This document shows, piece after piece, positions 53,369 to 62,372 of a stretch of DNA of 64,000 nt; position 1 is the first letter of the stretch; each line of letters starts with the position of its first letter. The position numbers were made by a program, and so were the translations under genes. The notes under the pieces are model-generated. The model searched no databases. It was not told where the DNA came from and saw only the letters and a program-made list of their open reading frames with translations. Source of the stretch: an uncultured bacterium (GTDB lineage: Bacteria; Cyanobacteriota; Vampirovibrionia; Gastranaerophilales; Gastranaerophilaceae); contig CACZCH010000007.1 of the NCBI GenBank assembly GCA_902779645.1, forward strand, positions 124,001-188,000, given 5' to 3'.

Positions 53369-56300
53369 TTACAGATTAACCTTAAATTCTGTCCAATCTT
53401 TAACAGGCAATTCAGAGAATTCGACTCCATCTAATGCCTCAAAGTGTTTTCTTCCGCAATTTATTTTTAATCGCTCTGTTGGTCTTAAATCAAATAAACT
53501 TGTTGTACCTTTTGTTTCAAGAATAAAGTATAATTTTTGTTCTCCGTCTTTTTCCAAAAATACTGCCCAGTCAGGATTATATGATCCGATTGGTGTTTCA
53601 ATCTTGAATTTATCAGGAATTTTGAAGAACATTTTTACATCGGGATCTTCGTCTAATTTCTCGGCAAAAGGTTTTTCTACAGTTTTACTATCGTATAAAA
53701 CATAATCATAAACGCTGTGTTCAACCTTAACGGCATTTTTATCAATATATGCAATAAGTTCATCCGAATCAAATATCTCTTGTGCGTAGTATTCTTCCCC
53801 TGCAAGTTTTACATATTTAATTCCGTCAATCGCCATATTGTGACGATTTCTTGTAATAATTTCCATTGCTTTTTCTAAAAACGCTTGCGGATTATTTATA
53901 AAGTCTTTTATTCTTCCGCTTCCGTTGATGATTTTTATTACTGTTCGTCTTGAAAGTAATGTTTCAGATGAAATTAATCGAATGATATCAGGTAAAACTT
54001 GATATGTGCCGGATATTTCGGAAGAGCGAATGTGTTTTTCGGTATATGAAACTTCTGCTTGTTCGATATTAATTTCTGCTGTTTGAGAAACTAATTTTGC
54101 TTTCGGGATCGGTGGCATATCTTTCAATTCTTCAATACAATTTTTTATTAGAGTTTCAGTATCAATCGTAACTCTGTATGTGGTTTTTTGTTTAATTCTA
54201 TTCCACAATTCTTTAAATTCAGGCGATAATAAAACTTTTTGTTTTAATCTTACTGTAACTTCATTATTTGCATCGTGAATAACAGGTCTGTTGTCAGCTT
54301 TTTCTAATGCCTGAATAATTGCTCTTTGTGCCGCATTTGAATATCTGTTTTTCAAATCCAAAATTCCTGCCGCAAGTTGAGCCTTCATTGTATCTTTGAC
54401 TTTGCCTTCTTTAGTGATAATTTTCTTTTCTTTTAAATCTTCGTAAAGTTCCTGTGCTTCTTCATGAGTGAATGATTTTTGTTCAACTTTAACCTCTGTA
54501 CATTTTATTGTTTTGAATTTATCAAGCGAAATCGGTTCAGAGTGTCTTTCTTTTATCTGCTTTTTAATCTCTTTTTGCAATGGTTCAGCAATGTTTGGTA
54601 TTTCAACTTTTTCAATATCCGCATCTTTGTTAATGTTGCCGTCTTTATCAATTACACCCTCAACCATCAATGCACCATAAGCCATTGCCGCATCAGTTTC
54701 ATCCATTTGATGTTCAACTTCAACTTGTTCCTGCCAAGTTAAACCGATTAAATTACTTAATTGAAGAACACCGAATTTAGCACCAGTTTCATCTTCAATT
54801 TCTTTTTGTAATGTGCTTGCAAATTCAGCGAAACTTTCATTTGCCATAACGTGCAGAATGTTTATATTTCTATCTTCAATTCTCTCACCGTCTTGATTTA
54901 CACATAATCTTAAACCACGACCGACTTTTTGCCTGCAAGTGAATGTTGATTTTTGTTCAATCAAAGTGCAAACTTGGAACACGTTTGGATTATCCCAACC
55001 CTCTTTTAATGCAGAGTGTGAGAAGATAAATCTTAACGGGCATTCAAAGGACAATAACCATTCTTTATCACGCATAATTGTGTTGTATGTGTCATCATCG
55101 GCTTGAGTATCGCCTTTAGTATTTTTATAAATACCTTTTTTATCCTGTGAAAAATATCCGTTGTGTGCTTTTGCAACATCCGTATTAAACCATTTTTTAA
55201 GTTCTTGATATTTTGGTTTATTGATTAATTCTTCGTAGCACTCTTCAAACATTTGTGCGTAAATACCTTTTTCGCCTGTTTCTGTGCGGTATTTTTCAAC
55301 TCTGTCAATAAAGAATAAAGACAGGACTTTAATTCCTTTATCGTGGTAGCGGAGTTCTTTTTCCAAGTGAGTTTCAATGGTTCTGTAAATTTGTGCTTTT
55401 TTGATTATATTTTCATCAATACTACCGATGGCTTTACCGAGATTAACTGTTTCAGAGTTTGAAAATTCAATGCATTCATAATCTTTAGTACAGTCAATTC
55501 CCTCAATTACATACCCTTCATATAATTCTCTTCCTGATAATTGATACAAATCCGCTCCCGGCTTTACGGTGAAAGTTTGTCTTTCGACTTTGGCATCTTG
55601 TTTTTGGACATCAATTTCAATTTTGGCAGAGAATCCGTTTTCGTTTGAAACAGATTTGAGCATAATATAAGGTTTATTGAAATCATTTGCGACCGAATTT
55701 GACGATACACAAATCTGCTTAACAAGTCCCATTTGATAAGCATCAATCGGAGTTAAGCGATATAAAAGGTTAATTTTTTCTCTGTGCGTTGCACTATATC
55801 TAAAAACTGCAAGCGGATTAAGTGATTGAATTGCATCTTTTGCCTTTGGAGTATTATCAACGGACTGCGGTTCATCAATAATTACAATCGGATTAGTTGC
55901 CTGAATATATTTTATAGCCGCTTCGCCATTAAGTTTATCTTGCTCTTGGTTGATGATATTTTCAGCTTTTTTGAACGCATCAATATTTATAACCATTATT
56001 TCTATATGGTCAGATGTCGCAAACTGTTTTACATCGGACAATTTAGACGAATTATAAATAAAATATCTGTAAGGAACACCGTCATAGAGGTTAGAAAAAT
56101 GCTCTTGTGTAACCTGCAAAGACTTAAACACACCCTCTCTGATAGCAACAGACGGAACGACAACAATAAATTTAGTGAACCCGAATCGTTTGTTTAGTTC
56201 GAGTATTGTTTTTGTATAAACATAAGTTTTACCCGTTCCTGTTTCCATTTCTATTGAATATTGGCGGTTTTCATAATCACGAGTAATCGGGAGTTGATTA

Positions 56301-56512
56301 CGTTTTTGAACGGTGTGCATATTTTTTATTAAGTCATCTTGAGAAATTTCAAGTTTGTTACCAATCCCGAATTCACTCATAATCAAATCAAAATTCCCGA
56401 CATTACTATCAATTGAGAATGTCATTTTTGCTTTCTCTTGTCCGATAAATAAGTCTGCAACTGAATTTACTGCATCAGATTGGAATTTTTGATTTTTAAA
56501 TTTTAACTTCAT
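53369..56512 (-). CDS. Type III restriction enzyme, Res subunit (helicase-nuclease)
   Basis: 1047 residues. SF2 motor: METGTGKTYVYTKTILEL starting at residue 89, VVVPSVAIREGV, VIIDEPQSVD (DEPQ in place of DEAD/H, usual for type III Res) and FIFSHSALKEGWDNPNVFQ with RQKVGRGLRLCVNQDG. C-terminal PD-(D/E)XK nuclease near residues 985-1015: GSYNPDWAVFLEKDG, then LYFILETKG. All catalytic residues appear intact. It would translocate or switch on DNA and cut 25-27 bp from sites when Mod recognises two inversely oriented unmethylated sites (family knowledge). Confidence 0.94.
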   Translation of the reverse strand: MKLKFKNQKFQSDAVNSVADLFIGQEKAKMTFSIDSNVGNFDLIMSEFGIGNKLEISQDDLIKNMHTVQKRNQLPITRDYENRQYSIEMETGTGKTYVYTKTILELNKRFGFTKFIVVVPSVAIREGVFKSLQVTQEHFSNLYDGVPYRYFIYNSSKLSDVKQFATSDHIEIMVINIDAFKKAENIINQEQDKLNGEAAIKYIQATNPIVIIDEPQSVDNTPKAKDAIQSLNPLAVFRYSATHREKINLLYRLTPIDAYQMGLVKQICVSSNSVANDFNKPYIMLKSVSNENGFSAKIEIDVQKQDAKVERQTFTVKPGADLYQLSGRELYEGYVIEGIDCTKDYECIEFSNSETVNLGKAIGSIDENIIKKAQIYRTIETHLEKELRYHDKGIKVLSLFFIDRVEKYRTETGEKGIYAQMFEECYEELINKPKYQELKKWFNTDVAKAHNGYFSQDKKGIYKNTKGDTQADDDTYNTIMRDKEWLLSFECPLRFIFSHSALKEGWDNPNVFQVCTLIEQKSTFTCRQKVGRGLRLCVNQDGERIEDRNINILHVMANESFAEFASTLQKEIEDETGAKFGVLQLSNLIGLTWQEQVEVEHQMDETDAAMAYGALMVEGVIDKDGNINKDADIEKVEIPNIAEPLQKEIKKQIKERHSEPISLDKFKTIKCTEVKVEQKSFTHEEAQELYEDLKEKKIITKEGKVKDTMKAQLAAGILDLKNRYSNAAQRAIIQALEKADNRPVIHDANNEVTVRLKQKVLLSPEFKELWNRIKQKTTYRVTIDTETLIKNCIEELKDMPPIPKAKLVSQTAEINIEQAEVSYTEKHIRSSEISGTYQVLPDIIRLISSETLLSRRTVIKIINGSGRIKDFINNPQAFLEKAMEIITRNRHNMAIDGIKYVKLAGEEYYAQEIFDSDELIAYIDKNAVKVEHSVYDYVLYDSKTVEKPFAEKLDEDPDVKMFFKIPDKFKIETPIGSYNPDWAVFLEKDGEQKLYFILETKGTTSLFDLRPTERLKINCGRKHFEALDGVEFSELPVKDWTEFKVNL

Positions 56513-56529
56513 TTATTAAAAAATACTCC

Positions 56530-57249
56530 TTATTCATAGTAATATTCACGAGGTACGACATCATCTATAACCTCGTTTCTGTAACCGTTTAGTTCGTCAA
56601 TCATATCGATTAAAAAGCCGGTTATGTTATACAAATTATTAGAAATCTTTTTAACCCATTTATGAAGTTCGACCATATTTATGGTTACATTTTGGTGTGA
56701 AACATAAAAATATTCTTTATTTAAATCAGATTTTGCATCTTTGGGCAGAGGATATCTTGTAAAAGCCACATCATCAGAGTATTTATAAATAATATTTATA
56801 AACTGCAAGACTTCTTTTAATGCCTTATATAAATCAGGATCTCTGTCAGAATCGTTTCTTACTTTGCTTATTGCCGTTTGACACATTTGTTTTATGTCGT
56901 GGTCTCCCTCGATTTTACTATCGGGAAGCTCTTCTAATACAAAGCCTTTTAATTTAAAATATATCGGATACATCGAGTTGATGGCTTTTAAGTATAACTC
57001 AACAGCGTGTACGATATTAAAAAGGATAGGAAATATCCATATATCTGCTTTACGGTCGTTATTATTATCAAGACATTGCTCAATTAAATTATTTGCAACT
57101 TCAAAATACCCCTCTGCTAAATTGCAAAATTGCACTTCAATAGAATCGTGCGGAGAAAAACGCCAATTCAAAAATGAATACTGTCTTGTTCCGACACCAC
57201 CTTCATCAAAAAAATCTTTCAATTTTTCTTCTTTTAATTGATTTGACAT
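56530..57249 (-). CDS. HEPN-like protein between Mod and Res
   Basis: 239 residues, all-helical. PILFNIVHAVELYLKAINSM matches the HEPN A-x-E-L-x-L-K-A helix, and GDHDIKQMCQTAI fits the following conserved H-D/N-I/L helix. The R-x4-6-H ribonuclease motif is not evident, so this looks like the nucleic-acid- or ligand-binding HEPN branch. It begins 3 bases after mod and ends 17 bases before res, so it is an integral part of the operon. Type III systems normally have only Mod and Res. Family assignment is by pattern. Confidence 0.65.
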   Translation of the reverse strand: MSNQLKEEKLKDFFDEGGVGTRQYSFLNWRFSPHDSIEVQFCNLAEGYFEVANNLIEQCLDNNNDRKADIWIFPILFNIVHAVELYLKAINSMYPIYFKLKGFVLEELPDSKIEGDHDIKQMCQTAISKVRNDSDRDPDLYKALKEVLQFINIIYKYSDDVAFTRYPLPKDAKSDLNKEYFYVSHQNVTINMVELHKWVKKISNNLYNITGFLIDMIDELNGYRNEVIDDVVPREYYYE

Positions 57250-57252
57250 TTT

Positions 57253-59190
57253 CTATAATATTTCCATTTCAATATCTTTGTCTTTGAGGATATAGTATGC
57301 ATTTGATAAAGCGGAATCATCTGCAAATGCTTCCTCAGAAGTTACGATTTTGGCAGGAGTGTATTCATCGCACATCAGACGAATATCATCCCCTGAAATT
57401 CCGTTTTCGCCTTTGTCTGTGCAAACCAACACAAGACAATCTTCACCGATAGCAAAAGCTTCTTTATCGTTAATTTTTATCGGAATCACTTTGTAATCTA
57501 AAGGAATACCGAGTTTAAGCATAACCTCATAAACCAAATCTTCAGGTGTTCTTCCGACTTTAACTGTATCAGCCATACCTAAAAATCTTGTTTTTAATTC
57601 CTCTTCATCTTCAGTCGGTGTGGAATCCCATTTTGCAAGATTTGAAGTATCAAGTTTGAATACTCTGAACCCAATATCAAGCGGTTGTTTTTCCTCTAAC
57701 GATAATTGATTAGTTGAATTTTCGGTTAATTTTTTGCCGGCACGTCTTATACGCTCCTTACCTATATCACAAATAGTTTTATAATTATATTTATATGCCT
57801 CAGACTTTTCATCACATAATTCAGGGAGTTGTATTAAAATAAATTTTCTATTACCTCCATCTTCTTGATTTAACTGCATAACAGCGTGAGCAGTAGTAGC
57901 TGATCCTGAAAAGAAATCTAAAACAATATCATCATTTTTTAAATTTGAAACTCTTATAATATCTGATAAAAGTCCAACAGCTTTCGGACTTTCAAAAGAT
58001 TTTGCTTCCATTAATTTTCGATACTCTGATGTTGCGGTATCTGTTGTATATTTGGAGTCTAATAGATACGATTTCATTTTTGTTGTTTTTTCTTCGCCAT
58101 TGTTATTTAAATAAACTTTCTCATAAATATCATATTCGTTTCTGCCGGCTGTCATTCTTATTTCTAATAAATTTGTTTTACTTAAAAAAGTTTCTTTTCC
58201 CCAACGCCAACGACCTTCCTGACCGTCAGATAAATGAGGAATTATAACAATTGGATTTATAATTTCGTTTTCATTAAGCGTAATCTTTTTTGTATTTGGA
58301 TCGTAATATACAGGGTAGAACATATTTGGTCTATCTGTCCTCAGTGCACCTGATCCTCTTTTTCTTAATCCTTGTAACCTGTATTTACCATTTTCATCTT
58401 CATACTTAAATTCTGCAATTTGTTCGGATGATAAAGGCAATCCTGTTGCATCAAACTCCCCAGATTTTGCATAAACTAATAAATATTCGTTAGCAGTTGC
58501 AATATATTTGCTATCACTACGACCTGCAATATTATTTATGACCGTAATTTGTGCAACAAAATTCTCTTCGCCAAATACTTCATTACAAAGTTTCTTTAAA
58601 TTATCAATTTCATTATCATCAATCGAAATAAAAATTACACCATCATCACGAAGAAGATTTGATGCTAACCTCAAGCGTGGGTACATCATATTCAACCAAT
58701 TGGTGTGAAATCTTCCCATTGTTTCAGGATTAGATTTTGTTGTCTGTTGGGTAATCTCTTTATATTTTGCCATTGGATCAGCAAAATCATCTTCATAAAC
58801 AAAGTCGTTTCCTGTGTTATACGGAGGATCGATGTAAATCATTTTTACTTTTCTGAAATAAGCGTTCTGTAATAGTTTGAGGACTTCTAAATTATCACCC
58901 TCAATATAAAGGTTTTTTGTTGTATCGAAATTTACACTCTCTTCTTTGCATGGGCGGAGTGTTCCTGTTGAGCGTTTCCCTGCAATTTTATAGCAGTTTG
59001 ATTTGCCTTTCCATTCAAACTTGTATTTTTCAAAATCGTTGTCGATGTATTCACCGCAAAGGTTCAGCAACTTATCAATATCAAGTTTGCCGTCATTAAA
59101 GCATTGTGGGAATATAGATTTTAATTTTTCTTTTTCGGATAACTCTATATCCATGCTCTGTCCGCTTATTTTTTCGATACCTTCAACCAT
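57253..59190 (-). CDS. Type III DNA methyltransferase, Mod subunit (N6-adenine, beta class)
   Basis: 645 residues. DPPYNTGNDFVYEDDF (motif IV) at residues 121-136 precedes the SAM-binding VLDFFSGSATTAHAVMQLNQ (motif I) near residue 405, the order of beta-class N6-adenine methyltransferases. Intervening residues 200-390 hold the target recognition region, with WRWGKETFLSK. A C-terminal 150 residues (FRVFKLDTSNLAKW, EDLVYEVMLKLGIPLDY) match other Mod proteins. Intact. No simple-sequence repeats that would suggest phase variation are seen. It precedes the HEPN-like gene by 3 bases. Confidence 0.94.
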   Translation of the reverse strand: MVEGIEKISGQSMDIELSEKEKLKSIFPQCFNDGKLDIDKLLNLCGEYIDNDFEKYKFEWKGKSNCYKIAGKRSTGTLRPCKEESVNFDTTKNLYIEGDNLEVLKLLQNAYFRKVKMIYIDPPYNTGNDFVYEDDFADPMAKYKEITQQTTKSNPETMGRFHTNWLNMMYPRLRLASNLLRDDGVIFISIDDNEIDNLKKLCNEVFGEENFVAQITVINNIAGRSDSKYIATANEYLLVYAKSGEFDATGLPLSSEQIAEFKYEDENGKYRLQGLRKRGSGALRTDRPNMFYPVYYDPNTKKITLNENEIINPIVIIPHLSDGQEGRWRWGKETFLSKTNLLEIRMTAGRNEYDIYEKVYLNNNGEEKTTKMKSYLLDSKYTTDTATSEYRKLMEAKSFESPKAVGLLSDIIRVSNLKNDDIVLDFFSGSATTAHAVMQLNQEDGGNRKFILIQLPELCDEKSEAYKYNYKTICDIGKERIRRAGKKLTENSTNQLSLEEKQPLDIGFRVFKLDTSNLAKWDSTPTEDEEELKTRFLGMADTVKVGRTPEDLVYEVMLKLGIPLDYKVIPIKINDKEAFAIGEDCLVLVCTDKGENGISGDDIRLMCDEYTPAKIVTSEEAFADDSALSNAYYILKDKDIEMEIL

Positions 59191-59239
59191 ATAATTATTA
59201 CCCCTTTTGAAATTATATTACCATGAAAATAGATAACTT

Positions 59240-61846
59240 TTACTCTGCTTTAACGATGTGAAGTTTGAATTTTGCACCAATTATTACATTGAAATTATAA
59301 TCGTTTGTAAGCTCCTGAATTGCCTCATCAGTTTCAACATCTACTTGTGCTTTATCAAAAAACAATCCCTCTTCTTTTTTTAGTAATTCTTTTTGTTTCA
59401 GTTTTAATTGTTTTGTTAATTTTAATTCTTCCAAGCGGTCAGAATTCTTACTGTTTAATTGCTTTTTCATTGTTTCAATTTCGGTTTTAAGGTCGGTCAA
59501 ATTGAGTTCAAGAGCAGACTTTTTACGTCCTGCAAGCATTCTCAATTTTTCAACCTCGTAAGCAATAGAACCCTCTTTGTTCTTGAAATATTCCTGTAAA
59601 ATTTCATCCTTTGATATTTTATCATTCAAATTAAACTCAAACGGCTCAAGTAAACTCCCCATTCGGATTGTATCAAAGCCGTTGCGTTCTTCTATTTTTA
59701 CAACAGGAAGATTTAAAAGTTCTCTGCACTCACTATCTGACAATGTTCTTCCGTCTTTTGTCTGCCCGATTAAAATATGCTTGTGTGAAGTATTATCTTT
59801 TGAAGTTATTCCGACATTATAATAACCAATCTCAACAGGCTCAATATCAGAATTTACATAAATTTTTGCTTCCTGTGGACAAGCCATATCCATCTCTTTT
59901 AAGATTCCTTTTGAAAATACAGAGGTTAACGCTATTCTGCCTCGTGCCGGAGAAAAGTCTTTATTCATTCCGTACTGCTGATAGCCTTTATAATCCTTTA
60001 AAAATCTGTCATCTTTGTATGAAAATAAATATGGTCTGTTATATCCCTCGATAAGTTTTAATGTTTTATTCTCGTCATCAATTTCGTACCAACCCTCTTT
60101 TATATTAAGGAAATAATATTTTACAACCTCCCACAAATCTTTATTTATCTCATCGATTTTATCTTCCATATATTTTGGATTAATAGAAACTTTATCGGCT
60201 ATTGATTTTGTAAAAGTTGTGAACAGGATATCTTCAGTCCTATCGACAAGCTCTTCGTTTGCCTCTTTATTAACTGCAAGATTATTTTTGAAAGCATCTT
60301 GAACCTCTGTTGAACTTCTGAAATTTTGCAATACCTCTTTTATTTTTGTATCAAAATTCCCGACAATATCATCACTCATTCCGAATATTTCGTTGAACTG
60401 CAAAGTCCTTTTATTGATGAGTTCCAAGATACGAACATCGGCAAAGTTTTCTTTACTCAACATATTTATTACCAAAACATCGGAGTCTTGTCCCTGACGA
60501 TGACACCTGCAAATTCTCTGTTCAATCTTGACCGAATCATACGGCAAGTCGTAATTCACAACAACAGGACAGAACTCTAAATCTATGCCCTTTGATGCCT
60601 CGTCATTTGCTATCAGGATTTGAATTTCATCATCAAATCGGAATTGCTCGATTGAATCGTTGTCTTTGTATTTTATGGTGTTATAACCCTGACCTAAAAA
60701 TATCTTGTATAAATAATCAAATGTCAGACTGTGTTCGACATAAATTATTGCCTTTTGATTTACTTTCATTGATTTTAAGTGATTGAAAGTCGTTTTTAAT
60801 ATTTTCAAAAGTTCTGTTGTCTTTGAATTTATATGAATATCATCTGTGAGTTTTTGTATCTCTTCCAATATGGCTTTTTCGTGTCCGTAAGTCCTTTTTA
60901 TAGCACCGTCAAGAATATTTGAAAATGCTCTTGGCGAAGATGAAAGCGATTTGAAAAATAATAAATTCAAATTGTAACTGTCCATTTCAGGATATGCCGC
61001 TTTGTCATCAGACAAAATATAAGCAGAAACTAATTTATAAATAAGTTTCTCTTCCTTTGATAATTCATAATCAACCGTAATCGGTATTCTGCGTGTGAAA
61101 TTCACATAATCCGTTGTTTGAACTTTTAAAGTCCTGAAACAAAACTGCGAAACCCACTCTGTAAGTTCTTTGTATCTTTCAGGTTGTCTGAAATATCGTT
61201 TATAAAACCAGTCAGCATCAGGCAAGACACTTTCGTCAATAAAATGAATAAGCCAATAAATATCCATAATACTCATAGTGATAGGAGTCGGAGTCAGGAG
61301 TAATTTGTAAGCATCACCGACTGCATCTTTTAGAGTTTGCACCATTTTGTTTTCCGGCTTTGATAAAACATCTGCTTCGTCAAAAATTACAAGATCCCAT
61401 TCCCTTTCTTTAACTGCAAGTGCGTGTCTTGTTGCTATGTCGTATGTTGTAATAACAATCCTGACTTCATCAGGCAGAGTTTTTGAATTATTCCAAAACA
61501 CAAACGGAACGGTCGGGAAGTCTTTTTCTAATTTTCGTCTCCATTGAGGAACGAGGTTCGGAGGTAAAATCACAAGAATATTAGGTTTTCCCTCGTACCA
61601 TTTCTGACAAGCAACCAAAAGTGCCTCGTAGGTTTTACCTAAAGATGCTTCGTCACATAAAATACACCCCTGCAAATAATCGGAACGCAGGGCAAATCGT
61701 GCCGCCATAATCTGATACGGATAAATTTTGGCATTAGAAGATGCATAAACCGGCAGGAAGTTTTTATCGTCAGCAAGGCTTTCAAGACGATTAGCCTCAA
61801 CAATTGCAGAATATTTTGATTGAAACTTTGTTTTCACTTCCATCAT
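59240..61846 (-). CDS. SNF2/RapA-type helicase of the restriction operon
   Basis: 868 residues. SF2/SNF2 motor: CDEASLGKTYEALLVAC at residues 64-80 (DEASLGKT in place of the usual DEMGLGKT), VIFDEADVL near residue 155, LLLTPTPI in place of the usual TATP, and a second RecA domain with IEQRICRCHRQGQDSDVLVI. After about residue 500 comes a long C-terminal region with a Lys/Glu/Leu coiled coil (TDLKTEIETMKKQLNSKN, near residue 790). It starts the five-gene run and is followed after 49 bases by mod. SNF2 proteins occur in DISARM (drmD) and in some extended restriction loci; no drmA/drmB is present here. Confidence 0.88.
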   Translation of the reverse strand: MMEVKTKFQSKYSAIVEANRLESLADDKNFLPVYASSNAKIYPYQIMAARFALRSDYLQGCILCDEASLGKTYEALLVACQKWYEGKPNILVILPPNLVPQWRRKLEKDFPTVPFVFWNNSKTLPDEVRIVITTYDIATRHALAVKEREWDLVIFDEADVLSKPENKMVQTLKDAVGDAYKLLLTPTPITMSIMDIYWLIHFIDESVLPDADWFYKRYFRQPERYKELTEWVSQFCFRTLKVQTTDYVNFTRRIPITVDYELSKEEKLIYKLVSAYILSDDKAAYPEMDSYNLNLLFFKSLSSSPRAFSNILDGAIKRTYGHEKAILEEIQKLTDDIHINSKTTELLKILKTTFNHLKSMKVNQKAIIYVEHSLTFDYLYKIFLGQGYNTIKYKDNDSIEQFRFDDEIQILIANDEASKGIDLEFCPVVVNYDLPYDSVKIEQRICRCHRQGQDSDVLVINMLSKENFADVRILELINKRTLQFNEIFGMSDDIVGNFDTKIKEVLQNFRSSTEVQDAFKNNLAVNKEANEELVDRTEDILFTTFTKSIADKVSINPKYMEDKIDEINKDLWEVVKYYFLNIKEGWYEIDDENKTLKLIEGYNRPYLFSYKDDRFLKDYKGYQQYGMNKDFSPARGRIALTSVFSKGILKEMDMACPQEAKIYVNSDIEPVEIGYYNVGITSKDNTSHKHILIGQTKDGRTLSDSECRELLNLPVVKIEERNGFDTIRMGSLLEPFEFNLNDKISKDEILQEYFKNKEGSIAYEVEKLRMLAGRKKSALELNLTDLKTEIETMKKQLNSKNSDRLEELKLTKQLKLKQKELLKKEEGLFFDKAQVDVETDEAIQELTNDYNFNVIIGAKFKLHIVKAE

Positions 61847-61932
61847 TCTGTGCTTATTTTAGCATAAATTAATATGATATTTTAATTATTAAATAGCTTT
61901 TAAATAGTGTTTGAACTAACATTGAACGGTAT

Positions 61933-62370
61933 TTAAAAATCTTCACGAAGCATATCTCTTACCATTTCTTGTATTATACTTTGTTCGTCTTTTTTTATTT
62001 CATCATCTATATTAAAAGTTTTTCTTGCAATTTTCAAAAGCTCTTCAACCTTATAACTTACTTTTTTCTGTTTTAACAGTTCTTCAGTGAGGTTTATAAA
62101 AATATTAAGTCTTGAAGGGTCAATGTTGTAGTGATTATCTATATCCGTATGGAAATCATCAAGCATTTTTCTGACAAGTGCGTAAATTGCATCTCTCGAA
62201 ATTGTATTCACTTTATAAAATCCGTCCCGCTTTATGCCCCAATCTCCGGAAGCTTTCCATCTCCGGATAGTTCTATCCGATACTCCTATTCTGTGTGCAA
62301 TTTCTTCTTCTGTTATAAATTGCTCAACATACATTCTCTCTGCTATATCGTAAAATTGCTTTCTTTTCAT
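61933..62370 (-). CDS. Helix-turn-helix protein (DUF1804-like) beside the MuA-like transposase
   Basis: 145 residues. HTH: EEEIAHRIGVSDRTIRRWKA near residues 21-40, as in DUF1804-type Mu-phage proteins and terminase small subunits, then ALVRKMLDDFHTDIDNH and RDMLREDF at the end. It starts 2 bases after the transposase stop. In phage Mu the gene after MuA is the AAA+ protein MuB; here this small HTH protein takes that place. Paralogue of the gene at 50286. Confidence 0.75.
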   Translation of the reverse strand: MKRKQFYDIAERMYVEQFITEEEIAHRIGVSDRTIRRWKASGDWGIKRDGFYKVNTISRDAIYALVRKMLDDFHTDIDNHYNIDPSRLNIFINLTEELLKQKKVSYKVEELLKIARKTFNIDDEIKKDEQSIIQEMVRDMLREDF

Positions 62371-62372
62371 TA

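Noticed and set aside
57253-59190. Phase-variable type III mod
   Set aside because: No homonucleotide or short tandem repeat long enough to slip is seen in the coding sequence or start region.
51839-61846. DISARM or BREX system
   Set aside because: SNF2 helicase and methyltransferase are present, but there is no DUF1998 protein, DrmA-type helicase, PglZ, BrxC or PglX; Mod and Res are clear type III subunits.
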